Source: Strongylocentrotus droebachiensis
Lineage: Eukaryota > Echinodermata > Echinoidea > Camarodonta > Strongylocentrotidae
Direction of reading: 5' to 3'
Length of the DNA: 64,000 nt
Assembly: GCA_035222895.1 (NCBI GenBank)
Contig: JAVYIG010007212.1
Location: 1 to 64,000, forward strand
Shown: positions 57,823 through 64,000 of the stretch, piece after piece
Numbering within the stretch: the stretch's first letter is position 1
How the letters are laid out: the number at the start of each line of letters is the position of its first letter
Program-made: the position numbers and the translations under genes
Notes under the pieces: generated by a model
Database searches by the model: none
Told to the model about the DNA's origin: nothing
What the model saw: the letters and a program-made list of their open reading frames with translations, nothing else

Positions 57823-59139
57823 TAATACAGTTGACTGACTATTTGTTCATTTATTATTCATATTTGTATTTGTTTGTTTGTGCATTATCAAAAAATTAAT
57901 TACTGGTAACTAATTCCCAGGTTCACCCCTACATACACATGTACATGTATGTCCCTATTCACCTTGTTTTGATGGTACCAGCTCTTCTTATGCCAGTATA
58001 TTAATTCTTTTATGATGCACTAGACATACAGTTGTTGTACTCGCTGTGTACAAGGAAAGAAGGAACTAGAAAAAGAAAAGTACCCCGATAGTGATACTCA
58101 TGATATTCACTTTAATTAATAGTCGTGCTCTCTAATCTGAAAAGGGTGATAGAAACTATGACTTGATGTCTACAAAGATACAATAATGAAAATTTGCATG
58201 TTGTGATGTGATTCAATTAATTACCTGCATGCTTGAAGCAATTAACACAAATATTGTACTGCAGTTTCAGTTTCTGTATGAACACTGTACATGTACATGT
58301 AGGCTGGAAGCTCATTCAGTGCTAAGTAGAGATTTTTTCCTTCTAAATCTAAACTAAAACGATTCAAGTTGTTTTTCTTTCAAATTTATAATTCATTTTG
58401 CGAGACTGAATTATTTGTAAGACTTTTAATTATGTTTTCACTTGAGAATATGAAAGACTGCCATTTCTAAAAGTCAATTGTATATAAAATTAAATGATAT
58501 GTGTGAAATATCTGATAATTCTTTAATCCTCAATACTTCTTTTAAAAATTTAGGCTTAAGTGAGATTACATATCTTGTCATTGATGTAAATGCATCATTC
58601 AACAGAGTTCTCAGCAAGTGACAGTCACAGACCAGACCTAGTAACTGTTTGACTCGGGCCTGGTATCTGTATGTACATGTAGGCTTAGAAGAATGTGTAC
58701 TCTTATACCATCCAAAAGTATATGTAGGGACTGTCACACAGATATATCTTTCTCTATGTAACTTTAAAGAAATCAACGTGGGCATGAGTTTTAGTTACTT
58801 AATTGTATAGTTCTTGTTTTAAATTGATTTTTCAGATAGGACTGGCCCATTACCATTGAGCCCATGGTATAAAAAGAAGAGCATAGGCCAAGGCAATTTG
58901 AATGTGCTCAATGCTCATTCATGTCTGTGTATATGTACATGTAGCAATCCTTCATTTCATACTCTGATCCTTTGTTTGCATTGGCAAAGGAATGAAAGGA
59001 ATGCAAGGCTATGATGGCATGTTGAAAGCACAGCATGGTAGAGGAATTATACTTCACTAAATCCCAAGGCGTGCTTTATTCAACTGTGACCAACCACAAT
59101 GGGATGACACACCTTTGCCAAGCAATTGACAATCTCTAT

Positions 59140-59530
59140 AGTTATAGCCTCTTCACACTGGCAAATTTATACAAAACTGGTATAAAGAAACATCAAGTTA
59201 CAGACTAGAGAAAAGCATCATGTATAGAAATATATGAAAGAAACTAGTTTTGACCAGGTCAGTTGACATAAAGGCTGGCCTGCCTGGTCAATCATCAGTG
59301 CACGCTCACAATGACCCCCTTCCAGTTCTATGGTTTTTAAATGATAATATTCAGACTAGAACGGAATGTTCATTCTTTATCATTAAACAAGCTCAAAGTC
59401 TAATAAACTGTTCGCTATGAATTGTATTGTTATACAATGATTTTTTATATGTTCAGACTAGGACAAAATTATATGTATCAAATAGCTATACAATGAATTC
59501 AGACAGTCTAAACAGGGTCAGAATCATTGC
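59140..59530 (+). repeat. 'TTCAGACTAG' repeat family, copy A
   Basis: Contains GGCCTGCCTGGTCAATCATC, CAGTGCACGCTCACAATGAC and repeated TTCAGACTAG boxes (59350, 59451). Shares block order with copies B and C. Confidence 0.5.
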
Positions 59531-61129
59531 ATGAAGTCATTTGAATACAAGGGGTGGAAGAGACACAAAATGGCTGAATTTGCTATTTGTGATCAAACCC
59601 GGATGTTCTTCTATGAATGTTCTACTAGGCTACATGTACTTTTATGTGGGCATAATAATTAAGTGGAGATTTTCTTACTGTGCAAGAGCAATGAACATGT
59701 CTTATCTTGCCAATTGATTATTTATTTTGCACAACTGGGCAGGTGACAAGATTCAAGTAGATAATAAGTATATTGAAGTATAGATATGGAATGTAGGCCT
59801 GGATCTAGAAGCTCTTTACCAATTACGTCCATGTAGTACTGTCTAGCTAGAGGCCATTCTGTGTGGAGTGGCTGTAATGCATACTCCGTCTGCATTATTA
59901 CAAGCAATATGATTTTCTCATCACGTAATGGGAGAGGGCGACACAGACACGGTGTTAATTCAATAATGGGGGCAACTAATAAGTGAAGTTGAAGAACATG
60001 ATGAAAGCTCTGTTGAAAGATACACTCACTGTGCAGCCAGTTTGTAGGTTAGCACAAACCCTTGGTAGTCATTATGCATGTCACTTGTCACTGTCAGTGT
60101 CTGCACTACAGGAACAGTAAGGATTGACGTACATAGGCTCTGATCAAGGCTCTAGGAATTAGAGTCTGTGCTTGCAGACAAGGTCCACTTACATGGTCCG
60201 ACACAAACCCTAGATTTGGATATTTTGGTGTTCTTTTTTAGTATTCTCTATATTGTTTTTGTCTTTCTTTCTTTTGCCTGGTAGTGATGAATAGACTCAT
60301 TCATAGTTGGTAAATGGTGCAGATATCCACTGATGTTTTAAATATGGTGAGAGGTGCCATTGCGCGGTTGAGAAATATCTCTCGCGAATTGATGTGGGTA
60401 CTTCAGGAATAGCTTTCATTCCCCCAATCCCCCTTTTGAAAAGATTACTTCCCTCATTGTAGCATGGAATGCATGGTGGTTGTTGACTAATAAATATTGA
60501 TTACAAACCTTCATGAGTGTGTATTCTAGTACTTGTCTCTTCTGGTACTTTTATAAGGCTGATTCGTGTCTTGGATCTACATGTACCGGCTTGAATTTAC
60601 AGCCTTGGTGAATATTATTCAACAAAGCTTCCTGCAGAACCAGAAACTTCACCAAAATGAACTTTGGTGTATTGTACAGTACATGACAGCCATTCTTGCA
60701 GCAGCAAACTTTGTAGTTGGAAGAAAAAAAATCATAAAGTATTGTCAGCGGTTATTATTTTGCAGAAAAAAAAGTATGAAACTTTTGCGAAACTAAAATC
60801 GCTTTTTGCAAACTTTACGAAAGTTTTATGCACAGGAAAGTTTCTTGTTTTGCATTATCTGTCGTTCAGTTTTGCTCTCTAGTAAAATGTAATGCCTATT
60901 GCCAGGGGGTTATAAAAGAACAGCTATGATACATGTACCTATCTGTGTTCACTTCAATAGGGACTACATGTAGGTTGACTCCCATTAGAGAACCCAAGCT
61001 GCGTTCACTGCTCTCATATTTGCTCAGCAGATAGAAGGAATTCTTTGTGTGGCTCAAAGGTTATTTACAGTGTGACATCCCTGGTATTCACTTACCCTGC
61101 CTGCATTCAGACAACCAGCTTTCAGCGTA

Positions 61130-61870
61130 TAGCTATATATGCAAGTCTAAAAGCCTAATGATATTTCCCTAGTCTGAACTTTGTATCAAGAAATAACGAA
61201 ACATGTAACGAAACGCTTGTTTGAGCTTCATTTCGAACAAAAACTCAAAGAATCACGGTCCTGCTCTAGTCTGAATATTTTATCGTTAATTAAAGGTAAA
61301 GACCAGTATTGGAAACGCCCCAATTTCAAAAAATGAAATGGAAGCTCTTATTACCAATCATGTGAAAGAATATGTTTTGAAGATTACATGACGATAACAA
61401 TTTTGACGGGAAACCGCCTACTAATTGATATATTTGGTAAATTAGTATATCTCTCGCCTGTTGAGAGATACAAATGCACGTGTCGCGCACATCTTTCTGT
61501 GTACAGTGCTTCTAACTTTGTGAAGACTTGGCCAAATTTCTTATAATTTTGATGATTCCAGAACCTTGCAGTACATCTATGCTAGATGATCAACCTTTTC
61601 TGATCGATTTCACAACGTTTCTTTCACTATGCAATTGCATGACCATAACTGGTCTTTAGCTTTTACAAACATTGTATAACTAGGCGGGGCTTACAGTGAG
61701 CATGCACTGATGATTGGCCAGCCAAACTGAACTTGTCAAAATTAGTTTTTTCATACTACGTAGTTTCCTAGTCTGTATGCTCCTTTTGCTATACAAATAC
61801 AATGATTCTTTATACGACATATCATTATACAAATTTCATATACATTTTATCTAGGCTGAACAGCCTATTA
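61130..61870 (-). repeat. 'TTCAGACTAG' repeat family, copy B, split by a TTAA MITE
   Basis: Read on the - strand: GGCTGGCCAATCATCAGTGC, CTCACTGTAAGCCCCGCC, [MITE], ATTCAGACTAGAGCAGGACC, TGATTCTTTGAGTTTTTGTT. These blocks align with copy C at 63640-63960 on the + strand. Confidence 0.6.
61294..61661. mobile_element. TTAA-type MITE nested in repeat copy B
   Basis: Left end AGGTAAAGACCAGTATTGG after TTAA (61290-61293); right end CCATAACTGGTCTTTAGCT before TTTA. Terminal match AGGTAAAGACCAGT / AGCTAAAGACCAGT. No coding capacity. Confidence 0.7.
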
Positions 61871-63639
61871 GTGGGACCATGGAGGTTCATGACAGGGCTG
61901 CTATCACTTAACACAACTGCTGCACACTATATCAATTGTTCATGCACACAATATAATCTTTGTGTGACCTAAATCATCGGACTTGAATCTTATTATTTGG
62001 TAGATATCATCGTCATTGACATCCTGAAACATATGTTGAAAATATTTCTCCGATTTGGTTTATTTTTATTTTGCTAGAACAACTTTTTTGTGATACTTCT
62101 TTCACTAAGACTGTTTTGATGGAAAAGATATCAAAGTCTGTTCTGATAGCAAAACAACAAAAAAATCCTATTTTTTTTTATGGTTACATTTTATCTGTGT
62201 GTGTTGATATTGATAACAAAGTAGAAGTTTGAAACTTTGAATGAAGTTCAGAATGGACCTTGTATGTCAAATGGGAAAGGTTAAAAAATTGTATGAGTGA
62301 CTATTTTCACTGTTTCACTTTTGTTATAACTGTGGATTAAATTATAGAATCACAAATTTAACAATGCAGAAATGTGCTGGCAGTGCATATGGGAACATGT
62401 ATTGATTATCCTGAGAACAACAACTTGTAAAATGTCTGTATCTCTGTCGTCCACATTTAGTATCTGCATGTGATCTTCCATGTACTGTATGTGCTTATAC
62501 AGTACTTAAAAGCTGAATGTAGCTTTGGATTATAAAACGATTGCCTGTAACATTGCAATTTCTTCACATGATCAATGCTGCAATACAAATTCAATTTGCC
62601 ATCAATGAAACCAGTACAAACTACATTGTTTTTCCAATTATTGTAGATTTGAATTTCAGATAGGGGTATTAGGGCTTCTTCACCATGTTGTTTGCTGTTC
62701 TTGTTTGCATGTATTATCTGGGTCATAATCTTTAGACTGCTGTATTGACATAATAACCTGGTCGGATTCAGGTTTACCTTGCTCATTGGTAGTGCCATCA
62801 AAGTAAAGAGAAAGATATTAGTTAGGTAGACCCATGGATTTACACAGCCAAAAATCCATTTTGAAAAACCAATGTTTGATAATTTATTCATTTATTTTTT
62901 TATTTTTTTAAAAGTTAAACAAACAAAAATTGGGGGAGGGGCGGAGCTGTGCACATGCTGCCCTTCATGCATAAGTACAGAAGCGAGGAGAGTCACATGA
63001 CCACAAAACGGAATCATTCACCGATGTTTCAAGAGCAAGCACTTACACTGCAAAATTCAAATTATTTTGAGGCATGATACTCGTGAATGTGAACCGCTCG
63101 CAAAATTCACAAACATTTCATGCCTGCAAAAGTTTCTGGATTGACAGTGCAGAAGTGTAGCTACTGTATGTGTTAAATCCAATGAGACATTGATGTGCTG
63201 AAGCCATGCATGGTAGAATGTTGTCATTTATTATCCCTTGCAGACTGTGGTAGCTAGCACACTGCAGTCTAACCAAGTAGTATTCACCACCATCAACAGG
63301 AAGTGAAAGGTTTCCTCATCATGTGCCATCTATTTCAAGCTTGACAATGTTCAGTATGAATCATGCAACCTTGTCAACTCTACTGTCATGCAAGCCACTG
63401 GTGGATTGAGGAGGAGGAGGGGGGAGGGGGGCAACATTACACCCTGCCCACATGAAACCCTAATGGCATACATACAATGTACATGTATGTAGTGGTTAGT
63501 ACGCAAGTCCAAGAATGTAACCCCTCCCTTCTTTTGAGGTGATGTTTATTTTTATTTTTTAATGCTTATCAGATAATTTCAGAGTAAAAAGAAAAGCAAC
63601 CCCAAAAAAGGTCATCTTTTCTTGATGCTGCACCCTTTT

Positions 63640-63960
63640 CTACTATGATGGCTGGCCAATCATTAGTGAGCACTCACGATAAGTCCCGCCCAGTTACTTG
63701 ATGTTCGTACAATCAATACGACATTCAGACTACAGCAGGACCCTGATACTTTATTGAGTTTTTGTACGAAACAGTGCTTAAACAGGTTTCGCTTTACAAC
63801 GTTTCTTTATACGACGTTCAGTCTAATTACTTATTGTATAGTAATACAACAAATGATGGCAGTCTGAAAGCAGAATTAGTGCCTGCTGCTACTGTCTGTA
63901 ACATGGCTGTACACTGTTTCACTTTTGGTGACACTACAGTACCGTACTCCTGAAAATAAC
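63640..63960 (+). repeat. 'TTCAGACTAG' repeat family, copy C
   Basis: GGCTGGCCAATCATTAGTGA, CTCACGATAAGTCCCGCC, ATTCAGACTACAGCAGGACC and TTGAGTTTTTGTACGAAACA in the same order as the reverse of copy B, without the MITE. The open frame at 63762-63953 falls within it and has no recognised domain. Confidence 0.55.
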
Positions 63961-64000
63961 TACAACAACTCGGAAGTTGGAACCTCCCCATAATCTAGAC

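Larger units (their letters stand above)
48892..64000 (+). other. First intron of alpha-actinin (not finished within the window)
   Basis: No reading resembling calponin-homology, spectrin-repeat or EF-hand domains was found. The known contents are the DIRS fossil, the hAT element at 53024, the repeats at 56575-63960, a TTAA MITE and microsatellites listed separately. 49000-50550, 51800-53000, 53650-56550 and 57850-59100 show nothing assignable. Confidence 0.65.

Noticed and set aside
62457-62891. 144-codon frame on - strand
   Set aside because: AT-rich chance frame in the actinin intron without domain, codon bias or exon borders.

Overview
The window looks like nuclear DNA of a marine invertebrate deuterostome, most likely an echinoderm and probably a sea urchin. 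Genes are split into short exons with GT-AG introns. Spacers are AT-rich and packed with fold-back DNA elements, tRNA-derived SINEs and LINE 3' ends, and runs of pure C or G are unusually common. The species call is inference.

Four host genes can be supported. (1) Positions 1-5418, + strand: the 3' part of a WD40-repeat gene of the WDR64/WDR49 ('WD repeat on Y'-like) family, starting upstream of the window and carrying three apparent one-base frame losses. (2) Positions 9376-15459, - strand: CRIPT, a complete four-exon gene of 100 codons whose exons are too short to stand out as open frames. It faces gene 1 tail to tail. (3) Positions 22155-32010, + strand: DCAF5, eight exons in perfect phase, 854 codons, a CUL4-DDB1 substrate receptor. 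(4) From 43717, + strand: alpha-actinin, seen only as two alternative first coding exons (43717-43830 and 48763-48891). Both end in the same phase on the same motif, followed by more than 15 kb of intron running off the window.

DCAF5 followed head-to-tail by alpha-actinin matches my recollection of the human DCAF5-ACTN1 order on chromosome 14, so this looks like an old deuterostome linkage.

The rest is a mosaic of mobile DNA. There are TTAA-flanked fold-back elements beginning AGG (16.8, 33.9, 36.0, 61.3 kb) and hAT-like elements with 8-bp target duplications (17.6, 53.0, probably 40.8 kb). Two of the hAT-like elements carry internal arrays of about 95-105 bp. Long hairpins share an apical CGAGGCG motif (10.2, 15.6 kb). 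Two inverted-repeat elements have TTAGGG cores (15.0, 39.5 kb), one of them sitting inside a LINE ORF1. There is a SINE family whose tail resembles that of a neighbouring LINE, and one decayed DIRS-type tyrosine-recombinase retroelement (50.6-51.8 kb). No rRNA, CRISPR or operon-like structure was seen.
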